From: DATBHM01 sp963772375 | Lineage (GTDB): Bacteria > Actinomycetota > UBA4738 > JACQTL01 | Length of the DNA stretch: 64,000 bases | Direction: 5' to 3' | NCBI GenBank assembly: GCA_963772375.1 | Contig: CAVYXG010000005.1 | Location: 1,426,001 to 1,490,000 of the forward strand | Shown here: positions 42,639 through 51,483 of the stretch, one piece after another | How the letters are laid out: each line of letters begins with the position of its first letter | Position numbering within the stretch: position 1 is the stretch's first letter | The notes under the pieces: generated by a model | The model's input: only the letters and a program-made list of their open reading frames with translations | What the model was told of the DNA's origin: nothing | Database searches by the model: none | Translations under genes and position numbers: made by a program

Positions 42639-42928
42639 CTCCGGCAAAGGGTACGACCGGGCCCCGGACGTCGCCCTGCGCGCCGCCGATGGTCCCGCCA
42701 CGGGCGAGACCATCGGCGCGGGGTTTCGTTGACGGCGCCTCGGGATGGTCGCTATCGTTCCGCGTGTCGGCTGACTGGGTCCGCCCAGAGGCTGGCGTCT
42801 AGCGCTCATTTTGCCGGGTGGTGACCTGAGACCAGGAGCCTCCAGGCGTCTCGTTCGGTTGACCGGACCACCGGAGACCGCGTCCACACGGTTCTGGTCC
42901 GACCTCGTGTCGACCGAAAGGAGCGCGC
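42639..42928. promoter_or_regulatory. Divergent control region with a hairpin
   Basis: These 290 bases lie between leftward nadE and the rightward sulfur operon, so promoters for both should lie here. CGCCGATGGTC (42684-42694) and GACCATCGGCG (42708-42718) form a perfect 11-base stem with a 13-base loop. Further right, GTCTC and GAGAC near 42850-42880 could pair in a leader. I compared the leader with SAM riboswitch cores and saw no match. No -10/-35 pair was clear. Confidence 0.4.
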
Positions 42929-44017
42929 ATGTCCACCCGGTACCGGCGACTCGCCGTCGCCGCCGTCTTGGTCCTGGCCCTCGTGGCCGCAGCCTGTTCG
43001 AAGTCGTCACCCTCGGGCTCGACCAACCCCAGCTCGAGCGTGGTCGGCACCAGCTGCAAGCCCGCGGCCTCACCCGTCATCACGCTCGCCGCGTACAGCA
43101 ACGTCTACGACGTCTACGGCAAGCTCATCTCGAACTTCCAGTCCGACTGGAAGGACCAGCACGACGGCCAGCAGGTCATCTTCCAGACGTCGTTCGGCGG
43201 CAGCACCACGCAGGCGACGAACGTCGTCAACGGGTTCCCCGCCGACATCGTCGCGCTGTCGCTCGACCCCGACGTCCAGCAGATCCAGGACGCCGGCCTC
43301 ATCACCCACGACTGGCAGGGCGACGCCGACGGCTCGCACGTCGCCACGGGCGCGGTCGTGTTCGACGTGCGGAAGGGCAACCCCAAGCACATTGAGAACT
43401 GGAACGACCTCACGCAACCGGGCCTGCAGATCCTGACGCCGGATCCGGCGCAGTCGGGCGGAGCCAAGTGGAACATCGTCGCCGCCTACGGCGCCGCAAT
43501 GCGGGGCAAGGTCTCCGGCTACGGCGTGAAGAGCCAGGCCGACGCCCAGAAGCTCCTCACCGGGATCTTCGGCAACGTGACCGTGCTCGACAAGAGCGCG
43601 AACGACTCGCTCAAGAACTTCCAGTCCGGGAACGGCGACGTCGCCATCAACTACGACTACGCGGTCCAGGCGGCGATCAACGCGGGCGGCGACGACCAGA
43701 TGATCGTTCCCCCGTCCACCGTGGCCATCCAGACGCCCACGGTCGTCGTGGACAAGAACGCCGAGGCGCACTGCGTCGAGGACATCGCGAACGCCTTCGT
43801 GCGGTACCTGCATACGCCCGACGCGCAGGATGTGTTCCAGTCGGTCGGCCTCGAGCGGCCCATCGACGTCACCTCGGCGCAGAAGGGGACCGACGAGGAG
43901 CCTCCGGTCAAGGACTTCTTCACGACCGACGACCTCGGCGGTTGGGACGAGATCGAGAAGGACACGGTGTTCGGGCCGAACGGCGCGTTCACGCAGGCCT
44001 TCAAGGACGCGCAGTAG
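42929..44017 (+). CDS. Sulfate ABC transporter substrate-binding lipoprotein
   Basis: This 362-residue lipoprotein has a signal ending in LVAAACSKSS (lipobox Cys). The mature part fits the Sbp/CysP family: LAAYSNVYDVYGKLISNF, FGGSTTQATNVVNGFPADIV, LTQPGLQILTPDPAQSGGAK, and NYDYAVQAAINAGGDDQ where the family usually has N-Y-x-x-E. It binds sulfate or thiosulfate outside the membrane and delivers it to CysT/CysW. CGAAAGGAGCGCGC lies before the ATG. It is the first gene of the operon. Confidence 0.92.
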   Translation: MSTRYRRLAVAAVLVLALVAAACSKSSPSGSTNPSSSVVGTSCKPAASPVITLAAYSNVYDVYGKLISNFQSDWKDQHDGQQVIFQTSFGGSTTQATNVVNGFPADIVALSLDPDVQQIQDAGLITHDWQGDADGSHVATGAVVFDVRKGNPKHIENWNDLTQPGLQILTPDPAQSGGAKWNIVAAYGAAMRGKVSGYGVKSQADAQKLLTGIFGNVTVLDKSANDSLKNFQSGNGDVAINYDYAVQAAINAGGDDQMIVPPSTVAIQTPTVVVDKNAEAHCVEDIANAFVRYLHTPDAQDVFQSVGLERPIDVTSAQKGTDEEPPVKDFFTTDDLGGWDEIEKDTVFGPNGAFTQAFKDAQ

Positions 44018-44020
44018 GCG

Positions 44021-44881
44021 ATGGCCGACGCCGCCCTCCCCCGGACGGGACCCCGCACCCGGCGTGAGCCGGGTGCGGGACTCGGCCGGTTCGCCATGCG
44101 GGGTGTGGCCTGGGTGTACCTGGGCCTGATGATCCTGCTCCCGGTGGCGGCCATCCTCAAGGTCGGGTTCTCCCAGGGCCTGTCCTCGCTGACGGCGGCC
44201 ATGTCGTCGTTGGGGGCCTGGGCGGCGATCCGGCTCACCCTCGAGATGGCCCTGCTGACCGCCGTGATCAACGGCGTGCTGGGGACGCTCCTCGCGTACG
44301 TCCTGGTGCGGATCCGGTTCCCCGGGCGGGGGGTCCTGTCCACGATCGTCGACCTGCCGTTCGCCGTTCCGACGCTCGTGGCGGGCGTCATGCTCCGCGC
44401 GCTGTACGGGCCGAACTCCGCGATCGGCGGTTTCCTCGCCAAGCACGGCGTCCAGGTCATCTTCACGCAGATCGGGATCCTGCTGGCGCTGCTGTTCGTC
44501 ACGCTGCCGCTCGTCGTGCGGACCGTCGAGCCCGTCCTCCTGGAGCTCGACCCGGCCGAGGAGGAGGCGTCCCGGGTCCTCGGGGCCGGGCGGTGGACGA
44601 CCTTCCGGCGGGTGATGTTCCCGGCCCTGTTGCCGGCGATCGCCGCCGGGATGCTGCTGACCTTCGCCCGGTGCCTCGGCGAGTTCGGCGCGATCGTCAT
44701 CGTGTCCGGGAACCTCACCGGCAAGACCCTCACCGCGCCGGTGTTCATCTTCCAGCTGGTCAGCCAGTTCCAGTACCCGGAGGCGGCCGCGGTGTCGGCG
44801 CTGCTGTTCGGGATGGCGTTCGTGCTGGTGCTCGTGACCGAGCGGCTGGTGTCGAGGCGGACCGCGGGGTACACGGGATGA
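44021..44881 (+). CDS. cysT: Sulfate ABC transporter permease CysT
   Basis: This 286-residue permease has six membrane helices. The ABC-permease EAA loop is EEEASRVLGAGRWTTFRRVM, then FPALLPAIAAGMLLTFARCL, followed by LGEFGAIVIVSGNL, a sulfate-permease feature. LPFAVPTLVAGVML is also family-like. It starts 3 bases after the binding-protein stop and its own stop overlaps the CysW start. Confidence 0.93.
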   Translation: MADAALPRTGPRTRREPGAGLGRFAMRGVAWVYLGLMILLPVAAILKVGFSQGLSSLTAAMSSLGAWAAIRLTLEMALLTAVINGVLGTLLAYVLVRIRFPGRGVLSTIVDLPFAVPTLVAGVMLRALYGPNSAIGGFLAKHGVQVIFTQIGILLALLFVTLPLVVRTVEPVLLELDPAEEEASRVLGAGRWTTFRRVMFPALLPAIAAGMLLTFARCLGEFGAIVIVSGNLTGKTLTAPVFIFQLVSQFQYPEAAAVSALLFGMAFVLVLVTERLVSRRTAGYTG

Positions 44882-45777
44882 GCGCCGTCCGCGAGCGAAC
44901 GCCGGAGCTGGATGCCCTCGACCTCGACGCGCGGTCCGGGAGCCGCGACGCGAAGCGGGGCCGGCGCCTCCGGGCGCTGATGCTGGCCGTAGCCCTGCTG
45001 TACGTGCTCGTGCTGCTATTGGCGCCGCTCGCCGGGATCGTGGCGTCGGCGCTGAAGGGCGGCGTCGGGAGCTTCCTGAAGACGTTCTCGGACCACGACG
45101 CCCTCCACGCGTTCATCCTGACGTTCCTGATCATGGTCGTGACCGTCGTGGTGACCACGGTGTTCGGCATCGTGGTCGCGCTGGTGCTGGCGCGGGACCG
45201 GTTCGTCGGCAAGCGGTTCATGTCCGCCCTGGTCGACCTGCCGCTCGGGGTGTCCCCGGTCATCGTCGGGCTGATGGCCGTGCTGCTGTTCGGCCGCGGT
45301 GGCTGGTTCGAGTCGTTCTTCGCGGCGCGCGGCATCCAGATCGTCTTCGCGCTCCCGTCGATGATCCTGGTGACGATCTTCATCTCGATCCCGTTCACGA
45401 TCCGGGAGGTCGTGCCCGTCCTCCAGGAGCTCGGGACCGAGGAGGAACAGGCCGCCTGGACGCTCGGAGCCTCGCGGTTCCAGACGTTCCTCCGCGTCAC
45501 CCTGCCGAACATCCGGTGGGGCCTGTGGTACGGCATCGCCCTGTCGGCGGCCCGGGCGATCGGCGAGGTGGGCGCCGTGCTCATCGTGGCCGGGCCCATC
45601 CAGGGGCAGACCGAGACGTCGACGCTCTACATCCTGCGGGTGTTCGACCAGAGCCACTCAGCCCTGCAGGACCAGGCCGGGTACGTGGTCGCGCTGACGC
45701 TCGCCGTCTTCTCGATCGTGCTCCTCGTCGGCATCGAGCTCTTCAAGCGCAGGGAGATCAAGGAGGCTGCAACATGA
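44878..45777 (+). CDS. cysW: Sulfate ABC transporter permease CysW
   Basis: This 299-residue permease has six helices after a charged N-terminus. Its EAA loop is EEEQAAWTLGASRFQTFLRV, then TLPNIRWGLWYGIALSAARA, with AIGEVGAVLIVAGPI and LPLGVSPVIVGLM typical of CysW. It pairs with CysT to form the channel. It overlaps the upstream and downstream genes by four bases each. Confidence 0.93.
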   Translation: MSAVRERTPELDALDLDARSGSRDAKRGRRLRALMLAVALLYVLVLLLAPLAGIVASALKGGVGSFLKTFSDHDALHAFILTFLIMVVTVVVTTVFGIVVALVLARDRFVGKRFMSALVDLPLGVSPVIVGLMAVLLFGRGGWFESFFAARGIQIVFALPSMILVTIFISIPFTIREVVPVLQELGTEEEQAAWTLGASRFQTFLRVTLPNIRWGLWYGIALSAARAIGEVGAVLIVAGPIQGQTETSTLYILRVFDQSHSALQDQAGYVVALTLAVFSIVLLVGIELFKRREIKEAAT

Positions 45778-46952
45778 CCACCGGCGCACCGAACGTCGAC
45801 GTGGCCGTCCCACCCGGTTCGTCGACCGGGCAGGGGATCGAGGTCGAGGGGCTGACGAAGCGGTTCGGCTCGTTCCTCGCGGTCGACGACGTCACGTTCT
45901 CCGCCGTCGACGGCCGGATCACAACGCTGCTCGGCCCGAGCGGCTCGGGCAAGTCGACCGTCCTGCGGATGATCGCCGGCCTCGAGCGGCCCACGGCCGG
46001 GCGCATTACGATCGCCGGCGAGGACCAGACCGAGGCGTCCGTGCAGGACCGCCGGGTCGGGTTCGTGTTCCAGCACTACGCGCTGTTCCGGCACATGAGC
46101 GTGCGGGACAACGTCGCGTTCGGCCTGTCCGTCCGCAAGATCGGGAAGGTCGATCAGCGGAAGCGCGTCGACGAGCTCCTCGAGCTGGTGCAGCTGGGGC
46201 CGTTCGCCGACCGCTATCCGCACCACCTGTCGGGGGGCCAGCGTCAACGTGTTGCGCTGGCGCGTGCGCTGGCCCCCCGGCCTCGCGTCCTGCTGCTCGA
46301 CGAGCCCTTCGGGGCGCTCGACGCGCGGGTCCGCCAGGATCTCCGGCACTGGCTCGACAAGCTCCACCGCGACCTCGGCGTCACGTCGCTGCTGGTCACC
46401 CACGATCAGGAGGAGGCCCTGGAGCTCGCCCAGACGGTCGTCGTCATGCACCGCGGCAGGGTCGAGCAGGTGGGGTCGCCGGAGGCCGTCTACAACGAAC
46501 CCGCCACGCCGTTCGTGGCCGGCTTCGTCGGTGCGGCCAACGTGCTGACCGGGCGGGTCCGCGACGGGCGACTGCGGTTCAACGGCGAGCAGGTCCTGTG
46601 GGACGCGTCCCACCTCGACGACGGCAGCGAGGCGCACGCCTTCATCCGCCCGCACGACGTCCGGGTGTCGGGATCGCGAGGGAACGGCGGGTCGCTGGCC
46701 GGCGTCCTGGAGCGGTCGAAGGACCTGGGCTGGATGTCGAAGCTCACGGTCCGGCTGCCCGACGGCCAGGTCGTCATCGCCCACATCCCGAACGAGGAGC
46801 TCGGGCCGCACGAGCCCGGCGACGAGGTGTGGGTCGACCTGCGCAACGCCAAGGTGTTCGCGCCGGACGGGAGCGACGGGCCGGGCCTGGCCGATCCGAA
46901 CCTCTCCGCGGACGACGCGGAATCGGCGGCGGCGGTCTCGGCTGCGGGGTAG
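45774..46952 (+). CDS. cysA: Sulfate ABC transporter ATPase CysA
   Basis: The protein has 392 residues. Walker A is GPSGSGKST (about 54-62), Q-loop VFQHYALFRHMSV, signature LSGGQRQRVALARAL, Walker B LLLDEPFGALD and H-loop LLVTHDQEEAL. The C-terminal TOBE-like part (FIRPHDVRVSG, GVLERSKDLGWMSKLTVRLP) is the form seen in CysA. An AAGGAGG site lies inside the end of cysW. It powers the sulfate importer. Confidence 0.93.
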   Translation: MTTGAPNVDVAVPPGSSTGQGIEVEGLTKRFGSFLAVDDVTFSAVDGRITTLLGPSGSGKSTVLRMIAGLERPTAGRITIAGEDQTEASVQDRRVGFVFQHYALFRHMSVRDNVAFGLSVRKIGKVDQRKRVDELLELVQLGPFADRYPHHLSGGQRQRVALARALAPRPRVLLLDEPFGALDARVRQDLRHWLDKLHRDLGVTSLLVTHDQEEALELAQTVVVMHRGRVEQVGSPEAVYNEPATPFVAGFVGAANVLTGRVRDGRLRFNGEQVLWDASHLDDGSEAHAFIRPHDVRVSGSRGNGGSLAGVLERSKDLGWMSKLTVRLPDGQVVIAHIPNEELGPHEPGDEVWVDLRNAKVFAPDGSDGPGLADPNLSADDAESAAAVSAAG

Positions 46953-47007
46953 CCTGAACCCCGATGCGACCCGAGGCCGCGCGGATCGTGGTGGGAGGCG
47001 GCTCCAC

Positions 47008-47853
47008 ATGAGGCGTGGGACCGCACAGCTCGACCTCGTGCCGGATCCGGAACCCTCCGAGCCCAAGCTCTCGCTGCGCGGCGTGCGCAAGTCGTTCCCC
47101 ACCCAGCGCGGCGGCCGCGTCGTGGCGCTCGAGGACATCACGTTCGACGTGGCGCCGGGGGAGTTCGTCTGCGTGCTCGGGCCATCCGGCTCCGGCAAGT
47201 CCACCGTGCTCAACGTCCTCGCCGGGCTCGACGTGCCGGACTCCGGTGCCGTCGTGATGAACGGAACGGCGATCACCGGACCCGGCCCGGACCGGGCGGT
47301 GCTGTTCCAGGAGCCGGCGCTGTTCCCGTGGATGACGGTGCTGGGCAACGTGGAGTTCGCGCTGCGAATGGTCGGCGTCCCGGCGGGGGAACGTCGCGAC
47401 CGCGCGATGCACTGGCTGTCGAAGGTCCATCTGACGCGGTTCACCGACGCGCAGCCCCACGAGCTGTCGGGGGGCATGCGGCAGCGGGCGGCGCTGGCCC
47501 GGGCGCTGGCCTGCTCGCCGGAGGTGCTGCTGGCGGACGAACCCTTCGGCTCGCTCGACGCCCAGGCTCGCGAGGCGCTTCAGGGCGAGGTCCAGAAGGT
47601 GTGGGGGGAGACGGGGACGACGTTCGTGTTCGTCACCCACAACGTTCGCGAGGCCGCGCTGCTGGCCGACCGCGTGCTGCTGATGTCGGCCTCACCCGGC
47701 GTGCTGCTCGAGGAGTACCGCATCCGGGCGCCCCGGCCGCGGCAGCTCGGTGACGCGCTGCTGTCGCGGGTGGTGGTCGACATCCACGACCGGCTGGCGG
47801 AGGAGGTGAGCAAGGTTGAGGCGCGCGAGACCGGAGAACGAACCGACGGTTGA
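47008..47853 (+). CDS. SsuB/TauB-type ABC transporter ATPase
   Basis: This 281-residue ATPase is of the nitrate/sulfonate/taurine type. It shows Walker A GPSGSGKSTVLNVLAGLD, Q-loop LFQEPALFPWMTVLGNVEFA, signature LSGGMRQRAALARALA, Walker B LLADEPFGSLD and FVFVTHNVREAALLADRV, all typical of SsuB-like proteins. It follows cysA by 56 bases and its last 38 bases overlap the permease gene. It probably energises the next gene's permease; the substrate, perhaps an organosulfonate, is inferred only from the sulfur neighbourhood. Confidence 0.88.
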   Translation: MRRGTAQLDLVPDPEPSEPKLSLRGVRKSFPTQRGGRVVALEDITFDVAPGEFVCVLGPSGSGKSTVLNVLAGLDVPDSGAVVMNGTAITGPGPDRAVLFQEPALFPWMTVLGNVEFALRMVGVPAGERRDRAMHWLSKVHLTRFTDAQPHELSGGMRQRAALARALACSPEVLLADEPFGSLDAQAREALQGEVQKVWGETGTTFVFVTHNVREAALLADRVLLMSASPGVLLEEYRIRAPRPRQLGDALLSRVVVDIHDRLAEEVSKVEARETGERTDG

Positions 47854-48637
47854 ACCGGCCGGGGGCGGCCGGACGCTGTCCCGCACGGGGGGCGCCCTGA
47901 TCGCTGCGGGCGGGGTCCTCCTCGTGTGGTGGCTGCTCACGGCGACCGGATGGGTCTCGCCGCGCAACCTGCCGAGCCCGGCCACCGTGTGGTCGACGCT
48001 CTGGCACGGGATCACCGACGGCGTCATCCCGACCGCAGTTTCGCGGACGTTGATCCGGCTGGTGTTCGGGGTGGGGGTGGCGGCGGTGTTCGGGACGCTG
48101 ATCGGCGTGGGGATGGCGGCGTCGCGGAACTTCCAGCGGACCGTCGGCGCGCTGGTGGCCGGGTTGCAGGCGCTGCCGCCGATCGCGTGGCTGCCGCTCG
48201 CGGCGCTGTGGTTCGGGTTCTCCGAGCGGGCCGTCGTCTTCGTGGTGATCGTGGGGGCGTTCCCCTCGATCGCCATGGCGACGGCCGCCTCTGTCCGGCA
48301 CGTGTCGCCGCTGCTGGTCCGGGCCGGGCGGACGCTGGGCGCCGAAGGATGGGAGCTGTACCGGCACGTCGTGGTGCCGGCCGCGGTACCCGGGTACGTG
48401 GAGGGCTTGCGTCAGGGATGGGTGTTCGCGTGGCGTTCCTTGCTGGCGGCCGAGCTGATCATCCAGGGCGGCAAGGGGCTGGGGCATTCGCTGACCGCGG
48501 CGGGCGCGTCGCTGGACGCGGCGACCATCCTCGCCCTGATGATCGTCATCGTGGTGATCGGGATCCTGATCGACGCCGGGTTCGCCGCGCTCGACCGGCG
48601 CGTGCGCAGCCGCCGCGGGCTGCTGGTGACGCCATGA
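47816..48637 (+). CDS. SsuC/TauC-type ABC transporter permease
   Basis: This 273-residue permease starts at a TTG preceded by GGAGGTGAGCAAGG. About six helices are present, with family motifs LLVWWLLTATGWVSPRNLPS, LVAGLQALPPIAWLPLAALW, FGFSERAVVFVVIVGAFPSI and the EAA loop GRTLGAEGWELYRHVVVPAA. The VFAWRSLLAAELIIQ part is typical of sulfonate permeases. No substrate-binding protein gene accompanies this pair in the window, so it may share one or be encoded elsewhere. Confidence 0.87.
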   Translation: MRRARPENEPTVEPAGGGRTLSRTGGALIAAGGVLLVWWLLTATGWVSPRNLPSPATVWSTLWHGITDGVIPTAVSRTLIRLVFGVGVAAVFGTLIGVGMAASRNFQRTVGALVAGLQALPPIAWLPLAALWFGFSERAVVFVVIVGAFPSIAMATAASVRHVSPLLVRAGRTLGAEGWELYRHVVVPAAVPGYVEGLRQGWVFAWRSLLAAELIIQGGKGLGHSLTAAGASLDAATILALMIVIVVIGILIDAGFAALDRRVRSRRGLLVTP

Positions 48638-48822
48638 ACGAGCCCAAGCCGGCGGACGACGCGACGATCTCGGCCCTGGCCGGGCTGTCAGCCGACGAGC
48701 GCCAGGTGCTGCTGAAGGTGTCGGAGATCCTGAAGCGGCTGCAGTTCGGAACCGTGCTGCTGGTCGTGCAGGACGGCAAGGTCGTCCAGATCGAGATGGC
48801 CGAGAAGTTCCGCCTCCGCTGA
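48634..48822 (+). CDS. DUF2292 small protein
   Basis: This 62-residue protein starts at an ATG overlapping the permease stop. The C-terminal half ILKRLQFGTVLLVVQDGKVV followed by QIEMAEKFRLR is the DUF2292 signature (a G-x-V-x-x-x-x-Q-D-G-x-V-x-Q-I-E core, as in Bacillus YezD). These proteins are commonly found next to sulfate or sulfonate transport and sulfur-assimilation genes and have no assigned function. The operon position here fits that pattern. Confidence 0.85.
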   Translation: MNEPKPADDATISALAGLSADERQVLLKVSEILKRLQFGTVLLVVQDGKVVQIEMAEKFRLR

Positions 48823-48859
48823 TCGTTCGAACGCCGCCGCCTGGAATCGTCGGTCATTC

Positions 48860-49288
48860 GTGTCCTACGATCGCGCCGTGGGAGCGCCCCAGTTCCCGGA
48901 TGACCCGAGAGTGCACCGGGTCCTGTCCGTCTACGACGCCTTGCAGCGTCGGGACTGGTCTGCGCTGCAACGGGAATGCGCGCCCATCGCCGTCCTGCGG
49001 ATCGGCGGCCATTCGCGGTACGCGGGCGTCTACCAGGGTCTGGGCCAGCTGGTGGCGCTGGCGGTCCAGTTCGAGGAACGCATCATCCCGTTCCGCTCGG
49101 AGATCGACTCGCTCACCCTGCGGGGCGGCAAGGTCCACGCGCTCGTGACGGTGTCGATCCGCGTGCCGCCGAACGACGTCTTCCGGGCGCAGCTCCGCGA
49201 GACGTTCGCCTTCGACGAGGAGGGCTGGGTGGCCGAGCTTTCGCTGCGCGGCGTCGACCAGCGCAAGCTGGACCGGTTCCTCGGGTGA
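48860..49288 (+). CDS. SnoaL/NTF2-like protein
   Basis: This 142-residue protein has an alpha-plus-beta cone fold. Helices are VHRVLSVYDALQRRDWSALQ, strands are APIAVLRIGGHSRYAGVYQG, then RGGKVHALVTVSIRVPP and LRETFAFDEEGWVAELSLRG. The R-x-G-G-x-S-R-Y-A-G-x-Y-x-G motif is typical of small SnoaL-like polyketide-cyclase or ketosteroid-isomerase relatives. The substrate is unknown. The start is a GTG at 48860. It may be read through from the sulfur operon (37-base gap). Confidence 0.75.
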   Translation: MSYDRAVGAPQFPDDPRVHRVLSVYDALQRRDWSALQRECAPIAVLRIGGHSRYAGVYQGLGQLVALAVQFEERIIPFRSEIDSLTLRGGKVHALVTVSIRVPPNDVFRAQLRETFAFDEEGWVAELSLRGVDQRKLDRFLG

Positions 49289-49388
49289 GGACGATCAGTC
49301 GACGCCCGCGCCGGGCGGCGGGGCGATCACCATGAACACACTGCCTTGGACGCGCGGACCTGCCTCGGTGGTCGCGCTGATGTCCGTC

Positions 49389-50111
49389 CTACCGCAGCGG
49401 GAAGCGGGCGAGATTCTTCCTGAACAGTCCGGAGGCGCCGCGCCGTACTGGGTTGCCGTGGCCCGTGATCGCCACCTCGAACTCGAGCGCCGCCAGCTTG
49501 TGGAACGATCGCACTGCCTCATCGAGGTCCTCCGTGAACATGCCGAACAGCGCCCCGATCGGCGGACCGACCTTCGCACCGCGGGCGCCGGCTGCGTCGG
49601 CGGCAATCAGCACGCCGTCGCCCCGTTCCAGCAGGAACGACGTGTGGCCGGCCGTGTGGCCGGGCGAGGTCACCACTCGAATTCCTCCGGCCATGTCCAG
49701 CCGGTCACCGTCGTTCAGTTCGGCGTCGACCCTGCAGACGGGCTGGAGCGGGGCGATCCGCTCGGCAATGGGGCCAATCGTTCGGCCTGAGAGCTTCGCC
49801 CGGTTCGGCCCCGGCGGCTTCGCCTGGCCGCGGATCACCGGCGAGTCGACGGCCGGGGCATGGACGGTCGCCCCGCTCAGCTGTCTGAGCGCCGTCAAGG
49901 ACCCGACGTGATCGACGTGGTGATGGGTGATCAGGATGTTCCGAATCTCGGCGGCCTCGCGTCCCATGCCGCGGATCGACTCCTCGATCCGGCCGGCTTT
50001 CTTCGGCATTCCGGTGTCGACGAGCAGGAGCCCGTCGCCCTCGATCACGTACGCGTTGACGTAACCCTCGAGCACTCGCCACACGCCGTCGGTGATGGGT
50101 TCGGCCTTCAT
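49389..50111 (-). CDS. Metallo-beta-lactamase-fold hydrolase
   Basis: This 240-residue protein has the MBL metal site complete: ILITHHHVDHVGSL (the H-x-H-x-D-H motif), TSPGHTAGHTSFLL, LIAADAAGA and AITGHGNPVRR. Two divalent metals, usually zinc, are expected. The family includes glyoxalase II, lactonases and many unassigned esterases. Its start is 21 bases downstream of the glutamine synthetase stop on the same strand, so they may be co-transcribed. Confidence 0.88.
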   Translation of the reverse strand: MKAEPITDGVWRVLEGYVNAYVIEGDGLLLVDTGMPKKAGRIEESIRGMGREAAEIRNILITHHHVDHVGSLTALRQLSGATVHAPAVDSPVIRGQAKPPGPNRAKLSGRTIGPIAERIAPLQPVCRVDAELNDGDRLDMAGGIRVVTSPGHTAGHTSFLLERGDGVLIAADAAGARGAKVGPPIGALFGMFTEDLDEAVRSFHKLAALEFEVAITGHGNPVRRGASGLFRKNLARFPLR

Positions 50112-50132
50112 CGAGAAGACCCTAGCGAAGGG

Positions 50133-51461
50133 CTACAGGACCGGCAGGTAGCGTTGCAGCTCGAAGGGCGATACGTAGCCCTTGTAGGCGTCCCACTCCT
50201 CGCGCTTGTTCCGGATCAGCCACTCGTGGACGTGGTCGCCGAGCGCGTCGCGGAGCACCTTCGACTCCTCGGCCGCGTGGGTCGCCTCGTGGAGGTCCTG
50301 GGGCAGTGAGTCGATCCCTGCCGAGCGGCGCTCGGACTCGGTCATCTCGTAGATGTTGTTCGAGGCCTCGGGCGGGAGCTCGTAGTCACCCTCGATGCCG
50401 GCGAGCCCTGCCGCGAGCATCGTCGCGAACGCCAGGTACGGGTTGCACGCCGGGTCCGGCGAACGGAACTCGATCCGCGCAGCCTCCTCCTTGCGCGGCT
50501 TGGACATCGGCACACGGACCAGCGCGCTGCGGTTGTGGCGCGCCCAGCACACGTACACCGGCGCCTCATACCCGGGCACGAGCCGCTTGTAGGAGTTCAC
50601 CCACTGATTGGTCACGAGCGTGATCTCTCGCGCGTGCGCCAGCAGCCCGGCGATGTACCCCTTGGCCGCGCGCGACAGGTGGTATTCGTCCTGCCCATCG
50701 AAGAACGCGTTCCGGTCGCCCGCGAACAGCGACTGGTGCGTGTGCATCCCGCTGCCGTTCACCCCGGCCACGGGCTTCGGCATGAACGTCGCGTACACGC
50801 CGAACTCCTGCGCGACCTCCTTCACCGTCAGGCGGTAGGACATCACGCTGTCGGCCATCGCCATCGCATCGGTGAACCGGAGGTCGATCTCGTGCTGCGA
50901 CGGCGCGACCTCGTGGTGGACGTACTCGACCGGGATGCCGAGCTGCTCGAGGTACTGCACGGTCCGCTTGCGGTAGTCGGTCGCCACGTCGAGCGGTGTG
51001 AGGTCGAAGTACCCGCCCTGGTCGAGGAACTCCGTTCCGCGCGAGTCCTGGAAGTAGAAGTACTCGAGCTCCGGTCCGACGTAGAACGCGTATCCCAGGT
51101 CGGCCGCGCGCCGGAGCTGCCGTCGGAGCACGTACCGCGGGTCGCCCTCGAACGGCGTCCCGTCGGGGTTGAGCACGTCGCAGAACACCCGCGCCACGTT
51201 GTGCTCCGACTGCCACGGCAGGATCTGGAACGTCGACGGGTCCGGCAGGGCGACCATGTCGGACTCCTGGACGCGCGAGAACCCGTCGATCGAGGAGCCG
51301 TCGAACCCCTTGCCCTCGGCGAATGCGTCCTCGAGCTCCTGCGGCGTGATCGCGAACGACTTCAGCGTGCCGAGCACGTCGGTGAACCACAGCCGGATGA
51401 ACTCGATCCCGCGCTCCTCGACGGTGCGCAGGACGAACTCGGCGTCCCTGGAGAGCCCCAC
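50133..51461 (-). CDS. glnA2: Glutamine synthetase, GlnA2-like
   Basis: This 442-residue type I glutamine synthetase is of the GSI-alpha kind. Motifs are [89 protein letters not shown] and FRSPDPACNPYLAF. Where GlnA1 has the adenylylated Tyr (L-Y-D-L-P), this protein reads NIYEMTESERRS, so it is probably not a GlnE target. GlnA2 enzymes often act mainly on polyamines or as gamma-glutamylation enzymes. A GlnR-box-like repeat lies 23 bases upstream of its start. Confidence 0.9.
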   Translation of the reverse strand: MGLSRDAEFVLRTVEERGIEFIRLWFTDVLGTLKSFAITPQELEDAFAEGKGFDGSSIDGFSRVQESDMVALPDPSTFQILPWQSEHNVARVFCDVLNPDGTPFEGDPRYVLRRQLRRAADLGYAFYVGPELEYFYFQDSRGTEFLDQGGYFDLTPLDVATDYRKRTVQYLEQLGIPVEYVHHEVAPSQHEIDLRFTDAMAMADSVMSYRLTVKEVAQEFGVYATFMPKPVAGVNGSGMHTHQSLFAGDRNAFFDGQDEYHLSRAAKGYIAGLLAHAREITLVTNQWVNSYKRLVPGYEAPVYVCWARHNRSALVRVPMSKPRKEEAARIEFRSPDPACNPYLAFATMLAAGLAGIEGDYELPPEASNNIYEMTESERRSAGIDSLPQDLHEATHAAEESKVLRDALGDHVHEWLIRNKREEWDAYKGYVSPFELQRYLPVL

Positions 51462-51483
51462 GTGTTCGAGGGTACTGCCGGGG

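Noticed and set aside
42770..42928. SAM or other sulfur riboswitch in the leader of the sulfate operon
   Set aside because: Short complementary segments exist, but none of the conserved core sequences of known SAM riboswitch classes could be matched by eye.
49295..49388. A short leftward coding-like stretch (reading DISATTEAGPRVQGSVFMVI) after the metallo-hydrolase stop
   Set aside because: Codon use looks natural, but it is only about 30 codons with no start of its own and no recognisable family; it could be a relic but cannot be supported.
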